Assembly: GCF_900660575.1 (NCBI RefSeq)
Contig: NZ_LR215008.1
Span: forward strand, 248,001-312,000
Length of the DNA stretch: 64,000 nt
Origin: Mycoplasmopsis pulmonis
Lineage (GTDB): Bacteria; Bacillota_I; Bacilli_A; Mycoplasmatales; Metamycoplasmataceae
Direction: 5' to 3'
Below, piece by piece: positions 36,837-49,372 of this stretch. The notes beneath the pieces are model-generated. The model saw only the letters and a list, made by a program, of their open reading frames with translations, searched no databases and was not told where the DNA came from. Numbering within the stretch: position 1 is the stretch's first letter; each line of letters opens with the position of its first letter. The position numbers and the translations under genes are program-made.

Positions 36837-39320
36837 ATGGATTCAAAGTATAATCACTATGAAATAGAAAAAGATAAAAATCAAAAATGGATTGACAAAA
36901 AGTATTTTATCAATCATGATTTAGATAAAAAACCTTTTTCAATAATATTGCCCCCGCCAAATGTAACTGGACAGCTGCACCTTGGTCATGCTTTAAATGG
37001 ATATTTACAAGATAGTGTTATTAGATATAAAAAACTTGAAGGATATGATGTTTTATTTTTACCTGCAATGGACCATGCAGGAATAGCCACTCAAATTAAA
37101 GTTGAAGAGTCTCTTGCAAAAGAAAATCTTTTAAAGCAAGATATTGGAAGAGAAAAGTTTTTAAAATTTAGTTATCAATGAAAAGATAAATATGCCAACA
37201 TCATTAAATCTCAGTGAAACAAACTTGGCTTAGCCCTTGATTATTCAAGTGAGAGATTTACCCTTGATCAAGATTCTAAAGATGCTGTTAATAAAGTTTT
37301 TATTGATTTATATAATGCTGGCATTATTTATCAAGGAGTTAAAGGAATTAATTGAGACCCTCTTCAAAAAACAGCTCTATCAAATGTTGAGGTAATTAAC
37401 AAAGAAACTCCTCAAAAAATGTATTACATAAAATACTTTTTAGAAAACTCAGATGAATTTGTTGAAATAGCCACTGTTAGAACAGAAACACTTTATAGTG
37501 ATAGAGCCATAGGAATAAATCCAAATGATCCTAGAGCTAAAAATTATGTAAATAAATTTGTAATTCATCCTTTAACAAAAAAAAGATTGCCAATTATTAC
37601 AGATGACTACATTGATCAATCTTTTGCTTCAGGTTTTATGAAAATATCAGCTCATTCATTAGCTGATATTGACATTTTAAATAAAAACAACCTAGAAATA
37701 GTTGAGTCAATTGATGAAAGCGGATTTTTAACAAATATTTGTGATGAATTTGAAGGAATGGAGCGTTTTGAAGCTCGTGAAAAAATTGCTCAAAAATTAC
37801 AAAAAGAAAACTTAATTTCAAGAGTAGAAAACTACTCTTCAAATATTGGTTATTCAGATAGAACCAAAGTGCCAATTGAAATTTTAGTTAAAAAACAGTG
37901 ATTTGTTAAAATGGATCTTTTTTCTAAGATGGTTTTAGATTCTTTAGAATCAAAAAACAAAGTAAATTTTTACCCTTCTAGATTTAAAAAAAATCTTGAA
38001 GGTTGAATGAATAAAACTTATGATTGAACAATTTCTCGTCAGCTTTGATGAGGTCATCAAATACCAGCTTGATACAAAGATGAACAAACTAAAGTTCAAC
38101 TTAATAGCCCCGGGCCTGATTGAACTCAAGATCCAGATGTTTTGGATACATGATTTTCTTCTGCTATAGCTCCTTTTTCATTTTTTGGTTGACCAAATAC
38201 TTACAAAAAGCTAAAAAGATACTATCCAACTTCACTTTTAGTTACAGGTCATGACATCATATTTTTTTGAGTTTCAAGGATGTATTTTTCAGGGCTTTAT
38301 TTTATGAAAGACAAGCCTTTCAATGATGTTTTACTTCATGGTTTAATTAGAGATGAACAACGTAGAAAAATGACAAAATCTCTTGGTAATGGAATTGATC
38401 CAATGGTGCTAATTGATCAATATGGTTCAGATTCGCTAAGATGGTTTTTAATTACAAATACAACTCCTGGTTTGGATATAACCTACAATGAAGAAAAGAT
38501 TAAATCTTCATGAAATTTTATGAACAAACTTTGAAACATTGCTCGTTTTATTAACTTGCAAGAAAACACTAAAAAAGTTTCAATGTCAAAATATGACTAT
38601 TGAATTAGTGATAAGTTCAATAAAGTTGAATCATATGTTAAAAAGTTCATGAAAAAATATGAATTTACTTTAATTGGAAAAGAAATTTATAAATTCATCA
38701 TCAATGATTTTTCATCGTGATATTTAGAATTTTCTAAAATCACAAAAAACATAGATTTTCAAAAAGTAATTTTCAAAAGACTTTTACTTCTTTTACATCC
38801 TTTTATTCCATTTTTAACAGATCATTTATTCAAGATAATTTATGATCAAGAACTTCTTGAACACACCTTTGAAAACAAAAAATTAAAAACTCAAAAAAAT
38901 AATGTAGATCAACTTATTTTAGTTATAAGAGCTATTAGAGAATTTAGAGAAAAGTACCAAATTTCTAAAAAAGAAAAAATTAAATATTGAATTCAAGATT
39001 GCCAATTTTTACAAGAAGATATTGATGCTATTAACTTTTTAACTTTTTCAGAGTTAAGTCAAAACTCTGAAAATATGACAATAGTTGAAAATATTAAAAT
39101 ATTTATGATTTTGCCAAAAAATATTGAAGAAAATCTTTCTAAAGAAAAGGCACAAAAAATTGAATTTTTAAAATTTGAAATAAAAAGAGCTCAGTCACTT
39201 TTACTAAATGAAAAATTCATCTCTAAAGCTCCTACTTTAAAAGTAGAAGAGGAAAAAGCAAAACTTGAAAAATATCAATTACAACTAAAGGAATTACTTG
39301 ATGAAAAAATTATTGAGTAA
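36837..39320 (+). CDS. valS: Valyl-tRNA synthetase
   Basis: 827 residues with many TGA-Trp codons. Class I enzyme: [13 protein letters not shown] (HIGH, about 47), the WWGHQIPAWY block, LDTWFSSA, and KMTKSLGN (KMSKS equivalent, about 511), ending in a coiled-coil arm. The CP1 editing domain is present but altered: TVRTET replaces TTRPET (about 213) and SAHSLAD replaces the PAHDPxD block (about 272-277). RBS GTGAGG before the ATG. The 3' end overlaps folD by 20 bases. Confidence 0.96.
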
Positions 39321-40116
39321 TGAATTAGTTCAAATAAAAAGAGCTGAACTAAAAGAAAAATTCTCTAAGTTAGACCAAAAAGTTAAGTTTGCCATTGTTT
39401 TAATTGGTGATAATGCCTCATCTAAAATTTATGTTAAAAAGAAAATAGAGTTTGCCCAAGATATAGGTGTCGAGGCAAAACTTTTTCATTTTGAAGAAAA
39501 TGTTGATTTTAATTTATTAAAAGATGCTTTTAAAAAAATAGATAAAGAATATGATGGAATAATTTTACAACTTCCAGTTTTACACTTTGATGTAAATGAA
39601 CTTCTTTTAATGATTGATAAAAATAAAGATCTCGATGGACTTAACCCTGAAAATGAAAAAGCTTTTTATGAAAATAGAGAATGTATTATTCCGGCTACTG
39701 CAAGGGCTATTTGAACTTTTTTAAAATTTCATAAAATAAGTGTTGAAAATAAAAAAGTTTTTGTAGTAGGCCAGTCACGTTTGGTTGGAAAGCCCATTAG
39801 TCAATTTTTAAAAAATAACAATGCCATAGTTAGAGTTTTTGATAAATCCACAGGTTCAAAAGGCACTGAAGAAGCTGATATTTTAATTGTTGCTACGGGA
39901 GTTGCTCAATTGATAAAAGCTGAAAACATCAAAGAAAATTCAATTTTAATTGATGTTGGCTTTAGTAAAATAAACAATAAAATTTATGGAGATCTTGATA
40001 TTGAATCAATAAAAGAAAAAGCTCTAAAATATACCCCTCCAATTGGGGCAATAGGACCAGTTACTGTCCTAAGTTTATTTGAAAATCTTTATGAAATAAT
40101 TTTGAAGAAAAAATAA
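39301..40116 (+). CDS. folD: Methylenetetrahydrofolate dehydrogenase / methenyl cyclohydrolase FolD
   Basis: 271 residues, one TGA-Trp codon. Interconverts methylene- and formyl-THF. ASKIYVKKK carries the catalytic Lys, LQLPVL the QLPLP motif, DGLNPEN the DG motif, [11 protein letters not shown] the NADP site and [11 protein letters not shown] the PGGVGPMT end. The ATG at 39301 lies inside the end of valS; a TTG just before it is less likely. The PGGVGP motif reads PIGAIGP here. Confidence 0.95.
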
Positions 40117-40140
40117 TTTTGTGTTAATATTTTTAAGCAA

Positions 40141-40270
40141 AAGAAATTGCAGAAAGTAGAAAAGTCACTTCTCACCTGATGATTCATTCATGGGTTCTAG
40201 CTACAATTTTATAAATTTTTTTAATATTTATTATGTAGTTAATGAGAGTGGATTTCATCCACTTTTTATT
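40141..40270 (+). promoter_or_regulatory. L20-type leader with attenuator upstream of infC-rpmI-rplT
   Basis: The leader holds GTAGAA (40156-40161) pairing with TTCTA-CTAC (40195-40204) around a CACTTCTCACCTGATG core, like the ribosomal protein L20 binding leader of Firmicutes. It is followed by a perfect 7-bp hairpin AGTGGAT/ATCCACT (40247-40263) and TTTTATTTT, an intrinsic terminator 30 bases ahead of the infC RBS. L20 binding is expected to favour termination. Confidence 0.8.
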
Positions 40271-40300
40271 TTGCTTATAAAAACTTTAGAAGGAGTTACC

Positions 40301-40900
40301 ATTTCAAATACTGAACAACACCAAAAAAAAGGTCAAAAAAACAAAGTTTTACTAAATAACGATATCCCATTTTCAAAAGTATTTTTAATCGGAGAAGATG
40401 GAGAAAAAATCGGAATAAAAACTAAAGAAGAAGCCCTAGATATTGCTCGAGGAGAAAAAAAAGATTTAGTTTTAATTTCAGTTCAACCCAAACCAATTGC
40501 AAGAATATTGGACTATGGAAAGTTTAAATATGATCGCAAGAAAAAGGAAAAAGAACAAAAAGAAAAACAAACTAATATTAATAATAGACAAATAAGATTG
40601 ACACCATTAATTGGAGATCATGATTTACTAACAAAGGCTAAAAAAACTAGAGAACTATTATTAAAAGGTGACAGAATTAAAGTTTCTTTAAAATTTAAAG
40701 GAAGAGAAATAGCTAGAAAAGAGCTAGGAATTGATACTTTAAATCGTTTTTATGAACAAGTTGAAGACATAGCCAAAATCGACAAAGAACCAAAATTAAA
40801 TCAAGATCGTTTTTTGGATATGTATTTGCACCCTGATAAGCAAAAAATAGCAAAATACTTAAAAGAAAAAGGAGAAGATAATGCCAAAAATGAAAAGTAA
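40301..40900 (+). CDS. infC: Translation initiation factor IF-3 (AUU start)
   Basis: 199 residues from ATT at 40301. The AAGGAG at 40290-40295 is 5 bases before ATT and there is no ATG/GTG/TTG near it; the in-frame ATG at 40190 lies inside the leader and would be translated through the terminator hairpin, so it is rejected. [15 protein letters not shown], the linker helix [11 protein letters not shown] and [11 protein letters not shown] are IF-3 blocks. An AUU start is the known autoregulated start of infC in many bacteria. rpmI begins inside its 3' end. Confidence 0.93.
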   Translation: MSNTEQHQKKGQKNKVLLNNDIPFSKVFLIGEDGEKIGIKTKEEALDIARGEKKDLVLISVQPKPIARILDYGKFKYDRKKKEKEQKEKQTNINNRQIRLTPLIGDHDLLTKAKKTRELLLKGDRIKVSLKFKGREIARKELGIDTLNRFYEQVEDIAKIDKEPKLNQDRFLDMYLHPDKQKIAKYLKEKGEDNAKNEK

Positions 40901-41075
40901 ATCAGCTTTAAAAAAGCGAATTAAAATTACTGGAACTGGAAAAATTAAAAGACATCAAGCATTTAGATCACATCTTGCTCAAAACAAAACTACTAAACAA
41001 AAAAGACAATCTAGAAACGCTGAATTAATGCACAAATCTGATTACAAAAGATTTAAAGCACTTATTCAAAAATAA
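40881..41075 (+). CDS. rpmI: Ribosomal protein bL35
   Basis: 64 residues: [20 protein letters not shown] and [13 protein letters not shown] are typical L35. ATG after AAGGAG, overlapping the infC end by 20 bases. Confidence 0.98.
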   Translation: MPKMKSKSALKKRIKITGTGKIKRHQAFRSHLAQNKTTKQKRQSRNAELMHKSDYKRFKALIQK

Positions 41076-41091
41076 TTAAAAGGAGTAAATT

Positions 41092-41442
41092 ATGAGAGTT
41101 AAAGGCGGAACAGTTACAAGAGCAAGAAGAAAAAAATGATTAAAATTAGCTAAAGGTTACTGAGGACACAAATCAATTGGTTATAAAGTAGCAAAACAAG
41201 CAGTTGTAAAATCATGAACTTATGCTTTTAGAGATCGTAAACAAGTTAAAAGAAACTTTAGAAAACTATGAATTAGTAGAATTAATGCAGCAGTTAGACC
41301 ACTTGGAATGAGCTATTCTCAATTTATTAATGGACTAAAAAAAGCTAATGTTAAAATTAATAGAAAAATGCTTTCTGAGCTTGCTATTCGTGAAATGAAA
41401 ACTTTTGAAATGTTAGTTTCAATTTCAAAATCTTCAAAATAA
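41092..41442 (+). CDS. rplT: Ribosomal protein bL20
   Basis: 116 residues, continuous only with TGA as Trp (KKWLKLAKGYWGHKS). [15 protein letters not shown] start and the [17 protein letters not shown] block are L20. It assembles 23S rRNA and is the expected ligand of the leader at 40141-40270. AAGGAG precedes the ATG. Last gene of the operon. Confidence 0.98.
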
Positions 41443-41457
41443 AATTTAATTAAAAGC

Positions 41458-41489
41458 AACTTTTTGGCAAGGGCCAAAAAGTTTTTTTA
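41458..41489 (+). terminator. Terminator of infC-rpmI-rplT
   Basis: Perfect 11-bp stem AACTTTTTGGC / GCCAAAAAGTT, loop AAGG, followed by T-run. Confidence 0.9.
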
Positions 41490-41885
41490 TTCTTTAAAAA
41501 AACTTATCATAGCTAAATTAAAAACATGGATATTTTTGCTAATCTTAGCTTTTTTAGTTAATTGGTTTTGACAAAACTTTTTCTAGTTTAAGTCAAAGAA
41601 AAATAAGAAAAAAGCAACTTTAGTAAGTTAATATAAAAAAGCTATTTTTAATTTTTTTAGATTTAAAAAGTTAAAAAAAGTATCAAAAAAAGAAATTAAA
41701 AGTTTTTATCTTATAAATTTAAGAATATTACACAACATAGTATACATCAAAGAGCTAAAAAAAGCATTTGCAATAAAAGTGTTTTATAAAAATATTGGTA
41801 AATTTTCATTTTTTTTCATAGTAATTTTCAAAAATTTTGACAATTTTAAAATCAATTTAAAATTTATTATTAGTGAAAGGAAACA
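41490..41885. other. Intergenic region before the permease gene
   Basis: About 395 AT-rich bases without a convincing ORF. A TTGACA at 41837-41842 may be part of the promoter of the following gene, but its -10 partner is not well placed. GAAAGGAAA before the ATG is the RBS. Confidence 0.45.
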
Positions 41886-42586
41886 ATGAAATTATTATCG
41901 TCAATTTTAAATAGATTTACACCAAGACAACTTTTGGTTTTATTTATTTTAGCAGCAGCTGATGTTTTTGTTATAGCAGCTCCTTACTATATTAAAAACA
42001 TCATTCCCAATTTACATACATATTTACACATAAAAGAACACAACATTGCTGAGTTAACTAGTGTTATTGGTTATGTAACTCTAGTTACTCAGCTTCCAGG
42101 TGGATTTTTGGCCAATAAATTTAGGTCCAAATATTTATTAGCAGGAGCTACTTTTAGCACTGGACTTATAACAGTGTGGTTTGCTTTTAACATTTTAAAT
42201 TTATCTGGACTAAGCTATGAGTCTTTATTAGTTCAGTATAAAATAATTTTTGGTCTTTGAGGAATAAGTTCAACTTTAATTTTTTGAACTCCTCTATGAA
42301 AATTAGTATCTCAACAAACTACCAAAGAAAACCAAGGTCTAGCCTATGGTCTTCAAGGTATGATGAATGGAGTATTAGGATTTTTCTTAATTTTTGCTCT
42401 ATCACTTCTATTTACTCAAGTATGACAGCCAAGAGCTGAAGGCTCAGCCGCACCTTTTGCTACATATGCTTTTATAGTAGCTTTTTACTTACTTGTAACA
42501 ACAGCTTTGATTGTTTTTTTAGTTCCGGAAAAATTCACAAAATCAACTGAAAAACTTTCTTGAAATAAAATAAAAGAAAATTGAAA

Positions 42587-42604
42587 TAAACTGGGACAAA
42601 AAAA
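42587..42604. repeat. Left inverted repeat of the IS
   Basis: 18 bases starting TAAACTGGGAC, matching the right end in reverse complement with one mismatch. Confidence 0.85.
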
Positions 42605-42645
42605 TAAAAAACACTTTTTAAAATATACTTTAAATAGGAGTGTTT

Positions 42646-43848
42646 ATGAAACAACTAAAACCAGAACAATGAAAGAAATGATTTTCATTATATGAAGAAT
42701 TTTATGATGGAAAAATTAATATAAAAAAATATATATTTTTAGTAAACAAAAATATTGGTAAAGATTGAAAAAATACATATGTAAAATCTTGATTTTTCAA
42801 AAAATATTCTGCTTTTCAAAAAGATGAACAATCTTTAATTTCACAAACTGGCAAATCTACAGCTAACAAAAAAAATAACGGTAGACCACCAAAAAGAAAA
42901 GAAGTTAATGAATATACAAGAGAAGAATTAGAAGAGATTGTTAAAATTTATAGAATAATTTTTGATGACATTAGTGAAAAAGAAATTCGAAAAAAAATTA
43001 AAGAACATAAAGATAAAGAAAAAATATTAACTAAAATTTCATGAAAAGAATTTCTCTTTTCAAAATCAACATATTATTCTTGAAAAAAACCTAAACTTGC
43101 AGAGCCGAAAAAAGATCAAGAAATTGAAGAAATTATTAGAAAATCATTTCATGAAAACAAAGGTATATTTGGTAGAAAAAGATTAGAAATTTATATTCAA
43201 AATAAATATAAAAGGTATATAAACTATCGAAAAATAGGTAGAATTTTGCTTAAATTAAATCTTTTTTGCAAAATTAGAAGAGCAAAAAGAAAAAATGAAA
43301 TTAAAAATCTTAATACTAAATATCAAAATCTAATTCAAAGAGACTACAATGGCAAATTTAACAACATAGTTGCCACTGATGTAACTTATATTCCAAGCCC
43401 CAAAGATGCAATTAACAATCATGTTTATTTATCGATTGCAATTCATCATCAAAGCAAGAAAATAATTAATTGAAATCTAAGTAAAAGAAATGATGTTAAG
43501 TTAGTTTTAGATCATATTTCTAAAATCAAATTTGATAAAGAGTGAATAATTCACTCAGATCATGGAAGTCAATATTCATCAAATCAGTATAGTGAAATTA
43601 TTAAAGAAAACAATGGGATAATTTCAATGAGTAGAATCGCAAATTCACTTGATAATCGAGAAGCAGAATATTTCTTTTCAAATATCAAAAGTGAGTGCTT
43701 AAATGATCTAAAAATTTCAAAATTATCATTCAAAGAATTGCAAGAAATTATTCAAAATTATATTGACTGATACAATAATGAAAGATTACAATCAATCTTA
43801 GAATGAAAAACACCTCAACAAAGCTGAGATGTTCTAAGTGTTTTTTAA
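42646..43848 (+). CDS. IS3-family transposase
   Basis: 400 residues in a single frame reading TGA as Trp, so no frameshift between OrfA and OrfB as in most IS3 elements. N-terminal part is a Lys-rich helix-turn-helix region with a GRPPKRK hook; the C-terminal rve domain has ATDVTYI (first D), IHSDHGSQYSS (second D) and DNREAEYFFSNIKSE (E), the IS3-type DDE(35) triad, then IDWYNNERLQS. AGGAG lies 5 bases before the ATG. It looks intact and probably active. Confidence 0.95.
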
Positions 43849-43856
43849 ATAGTCAC

Positions 43857-43874
43857 TTTTTTTGTCCTAGTTTA
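43857..43874. repeat. Right inverted repeat of the IS
   Basis: 18 bases ending GTCCTAGTTTA, inverted copy of 42587-42604. Confidence 0.85.
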
Positions 43875-44572
43875 AAATCACATTCTTAAAGCTTTGTCAA
43901 ATTGAAAATTATGAATGCTTTCAGTATTTTTATTAGGAATGTATACATTCCAATCAGTTTTTGCTTTTTATCTATTACAAATGATTGAAAATGCCTTTTT
44001 AGGACCAACCATTCTTGTAGCTACTTTAGGTGGACTAAGAACTTATGCAATGAGAGTTGCCATTTCAGGTTATGTCGGAAGACTAGCTGATAAATTTAGA
44101 TCATATGTTCTATTTTTAATCATAGTTTTAGGAATAGGAATTGTTCTTGTTGGAGTTATGATCTTGCTTCCTTTTGGAGCAAAAGATAGACAGCAAAACA
44201 TTGCATTAATTGTTATTTCTTCAATAATATTTGTTTTTGTAGGTCTTCTATCATGAATCATGGTAACACTAAGATATGTTCAAGTTGGTGAGACTAAAAT
44301 TGAAAAATCAGCATATGCTTCATCAATTGGAATTCTATCATTTATTGGTTTTTCTTCAGATGCATGACTTTATCAAATCACCGGTTATGTTGGAGAAAAA
44401 TACACAGCTGATCAAGAAGGACATACCTCAATTGTTGGATATCAAATAATTTTACTAATATCACTAATTATTGCCTTTGTAGGTTTAATGGCAGGGTTTA
44501 TAGTCTTTATCGCAAATACTCGAGAGCTAAAGAGACTAGGAAAAACTAACTATCGCTGAAGGGAATTAGAAA

Positions 44573-45295
44573 ATGTCTAGAAAACAACTTCTTTTAGCCC
44601 ATAGAGGCTACATGGCAATAGCCCCTGAAAATACTCCTTTATCTTTTGAATTAGCAAAGCTTTTTGGCTTTGATGGAGTTGAACTTGATGTTCACTTAAC
44701 AAAAGATCAAAAGCTTGTAATTATTCATGATGAAAGTACTAATCGAACAGCTCTTAATGATAAAGTCATTGCAAATGAAACTTTAAATTCTTTAAAAAAA
44801 GATGATCATGGCTTATTTTTTAAAGTTAAAGTTCCTAGACAAACCATCTTAACTCTTGAAGAGTTTTTAGACAAATACTTAGATGTTTTTGAAATTATTA
44901 ACGTTGAAATTAAAAGTGATGTATATCACTATCCAAATATTGAAAATAAAATTTTTGAACTATCACTTAAATATGGACAAAAACTCATTGACAAAGTAAT
45001 TTTTTCATCATTTAATTTTGAAACTTTAAAAATCATGAAAAAGCTTAATCCCAATTTCAAATTAGCCTTTTTATTTTGAACAAAAACTCAACTAGAAAAA
45101 GTTTCAAAAAACCAAATATTTGAAGTTTGTGATTTTTTAAATCCTTGAACTGAGCTTTATGAAAAAATTAAAGATGAACTTGATAAATTCAACCTTCCAT
45201 ATTTACTTTGAACAATTAGATCAAATGATAAATATCAAAAGTTTTTAAAAGATAAAAAAGTTTATGCACAAATTTCAAATTACAAGTGAAAATAA
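44573..45295 (+). CDS. Glycerophosphodiester phosphodiesterase
   Basis: 240 residues, TGA-Trp codons near the end. Hydrolyses glycerophosphodiesters to glycerol-3-phosphate. [15 protein letters not shown] (catalytic His, Asn), [13 protein letters not shown] and VIIHDEST (metal ligands, second His) and NVEIKSD identify the GDPD family. It overlaps the permease end and is followed by the GlpO gene, which uses its product. Corresponds to glpQ of M. pneumoniae by context. Confidence 0.93.
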
Positions 45296-45346
45296 TTATA
45301 AAATTTAATAAATAAATTTATCAAAATACATGATTCAAACTTGAAT

Positions 45347-45382
45347 TTTTGAAAAAAGCTTATTAAAAAGCTTTTTTCAAAA
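45347..45382 (+). repeat. 15-bp perfect inverted repeat before glpO
   Basis: Arms TTTTGAAAAAAGCTT and AAGCTTTTTTCAAAA with a 6-base loop, ending 14 bases before the glpO ATG. It lacks a T-run after the stem, so it is not a standard terminator; it may limit read-through from the GDPD gene or protect the mRNA end. Confidence 0.7.
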
Positions 45383-45396
45383 GCCATAAGGAAAAT

Positions 45397-46551
45397 ATGA
45401 AAAAACATGACATAATCATAATTGGTGGAGGTATCATAGGTATAACAATTGCCTATGAGCTTTCTAAATACAAAAAAGTGGATGTTTTACTTTTAGAAAA
45501 AAATCCACTTTTAGCTGATGAAACTTCAAAGGGAAATTCAGGAGTTATTCATTGTGGCTTTGATGCTGATTCAAACAAAATTGAATCAAAGTTAAATGTT
45601 CTAGGAAATCGCCTTTGACAAGAAAAAATCTTCAAAGATGTTCATTTTCCACGAGCTAAAGTTGACTCACTTGTTCTAGCTTTTAATGATCTAGAAAACG
45701 AAGCTGTAGAAAAGCTCTACCAAAGAGGACTTAGAAATGGCGTTTTAAAAGAGCATTTAAAAATTTTAACAAAAGAGCAAATTCTAAAAAAAGAGCCTTT
45801 AGTAAATAATAAGGTTCAAAGTGCTCTTTTGTGTACAAATTCTTGGTCAATCGATCCTCAAAAAGCTAGTTATGCCCTTGCCAAAGTAGCTCTTCAAAAC
45901 AAGGTTAAAATCGAGCTTAATTCAGAGGTAGAAACCATTGAATATCAAGAAGATTTTTTCTATCTAAAAGTTAAAAATGGCCAAAGCTACAAAAGTAAAA
46001 TTGTCATTAATGCAGCGGGTCATTATGGAGATGAAATTGCCAAAAAAGCTGGCTATGGTGAATTTAAATTAAAAGCTAGAAGAGGTCAATATCGAATTTT
46101 AGCCCGAAGTGAAGGCCATGTTAGTAAATCAATTTTGTTTATGGTACCAACCATTCATGGAAAGGGTGTAATAGTTTCACCCATGCTTGATGGAAGAGTT
46201 TTAGTTGGCCCTACAGCTGAGGAAAACATTGCCAAAGATCAAACAAGACTAGTGACATCTCAGGGATTTGACTTAATTGAAAAAAATGGAAAAAAAATTA
46301 TTCCAAGTTTAAAAATTCAAAACACTGAAATGACTTTTGCAGGATCAAGGCCAATTGATATTCAAACCAATGATTTTGTAATTAAAAGTGCCAAAGACAA
46401 TCCTAATTTTATTAATGTAGTAGGAACAAAATCCCCTGGTCTTTCAGCTGCTCCTGCAATTGCTTTGGAAGTAGTTAAATTAATTAAAAAAACCAATTTG
46501 AAAATAACTAAAAAAAGTTATTTTAAAGGAAGATTTAAAGAGCTTATTTAA
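45397..46551 (+). CDS. glpO: Glycerol-3-phosphate oxidase (H2O2-forming)
   Basis: 384 residues, the same length I recall for GlpO of M. pneumoniae; two TGA-Trp codons. DIIIIGGGIIGITIAYELS is the FAD-binding start; ETSKGNSGVIHCGFD matches the GlpO substrate region with its conserved His; the C-terminal VVGTKSPGLSAAPAIA closes the FAD site. It oxidises glycerol-3-phosphate to DHAP with release of H2O2, a mycoplasma virulence factor. RBS AAGGAAA. Sits after the GDPD gene. Confidence 0.93.
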
Positions 46552-46574
46552 CTTGTTTAGCTTAATTTAAAATA

Positions 46575-46612
46575 AAAAAAGCAAAGCTTCAAAAAAGAGC
46601 TCTGCTTTTTAA
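46575..46612 (+). terminator. Terminator of glpO
   Basis: AAAAAGCA..AGCTT / GAGCT.TGCTTTTT hairpin with T-run, 25 bases after the glpO stop. Confidence 0.7.
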
Positions 46613-46663
46613 TTTGACTAAAGCTTTGAATGAATCAAATAAAGATCAAACAAAAGCTAATTT

Positions 46664-46692
46664 ATAAAAAAAGTCTTGATCTTCAAGACTTT
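46664..46692 (-). terminator. Terminator of the ATP synthase operon
   Basis: Perfect 10-bp stem AAAGTCTTGA / TCAAGACTTT with a 3-base loop and a T-run on the minus strand, just after the atpC stop. Confidence 0.9.
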
Positions 46693-46699
46693 AGCTAAA

Positions 46700-49371
<2,672 letters not shown>

Positions 49372-49372
<1 letters not shown>

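Larger units (their letters stand above)
42587..43874 (+). mobile_element. IS3-family insertion sequence, IS1138-like, 1288 bp
   Basis: Ends are 18-bp inverted repeats TAAACTGGGACAAAAAAA and (complement of right end) TAAACTAGGACAAAAAAA, one mismatch. Flanked by a 3-bp direct repeat AAA (42584-42586 and 43875-43877), the IS3-family target duplication. It carries one full-length DDE transposase. IS1138 of M. pulmonis is remembered as 1288 bp with 18-bp repeats, the same as here. It lies in the same orientation as the permease it splits. Confidence 0.92.
41886..44580 (+). pseudogene. MFS permease split by an IS element (glycerophosphodiester permease candidate)
   Basis: Two in-frame halves, 41886-42586 and 43878-44580, flank the IS. 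Removing the IS and one copy of the 3-base duplication restores one open frame of 467 residues (…KENWN-HILKALSNWKLWM…) with about 12 membrane helices and MFS features (GYVTLVTQLPGGFLANKF loop; GYVGRLADKF in the second half). TGA codons read as Trp on both sides. No other stop is present, so the insertion is recent. It overlaps the GDPD gene by 8 bases; in M. pneumoniae an MFS permease for glycerophosphodiesters lies next to the glpQ gene, so the same substrate is likely. Left alone, the first half would end within the IS as a truncated protein. Confidence 0.85.

Noticed and set aside
40190-40300. ATG at 40190 as start of infC (236-residue version)
   Set aside because: It lies in the L20-type leader and the frame would run through the terminator hairpin; the RBS-placed ATT at 40301 fits the IF-3 N-terminus.
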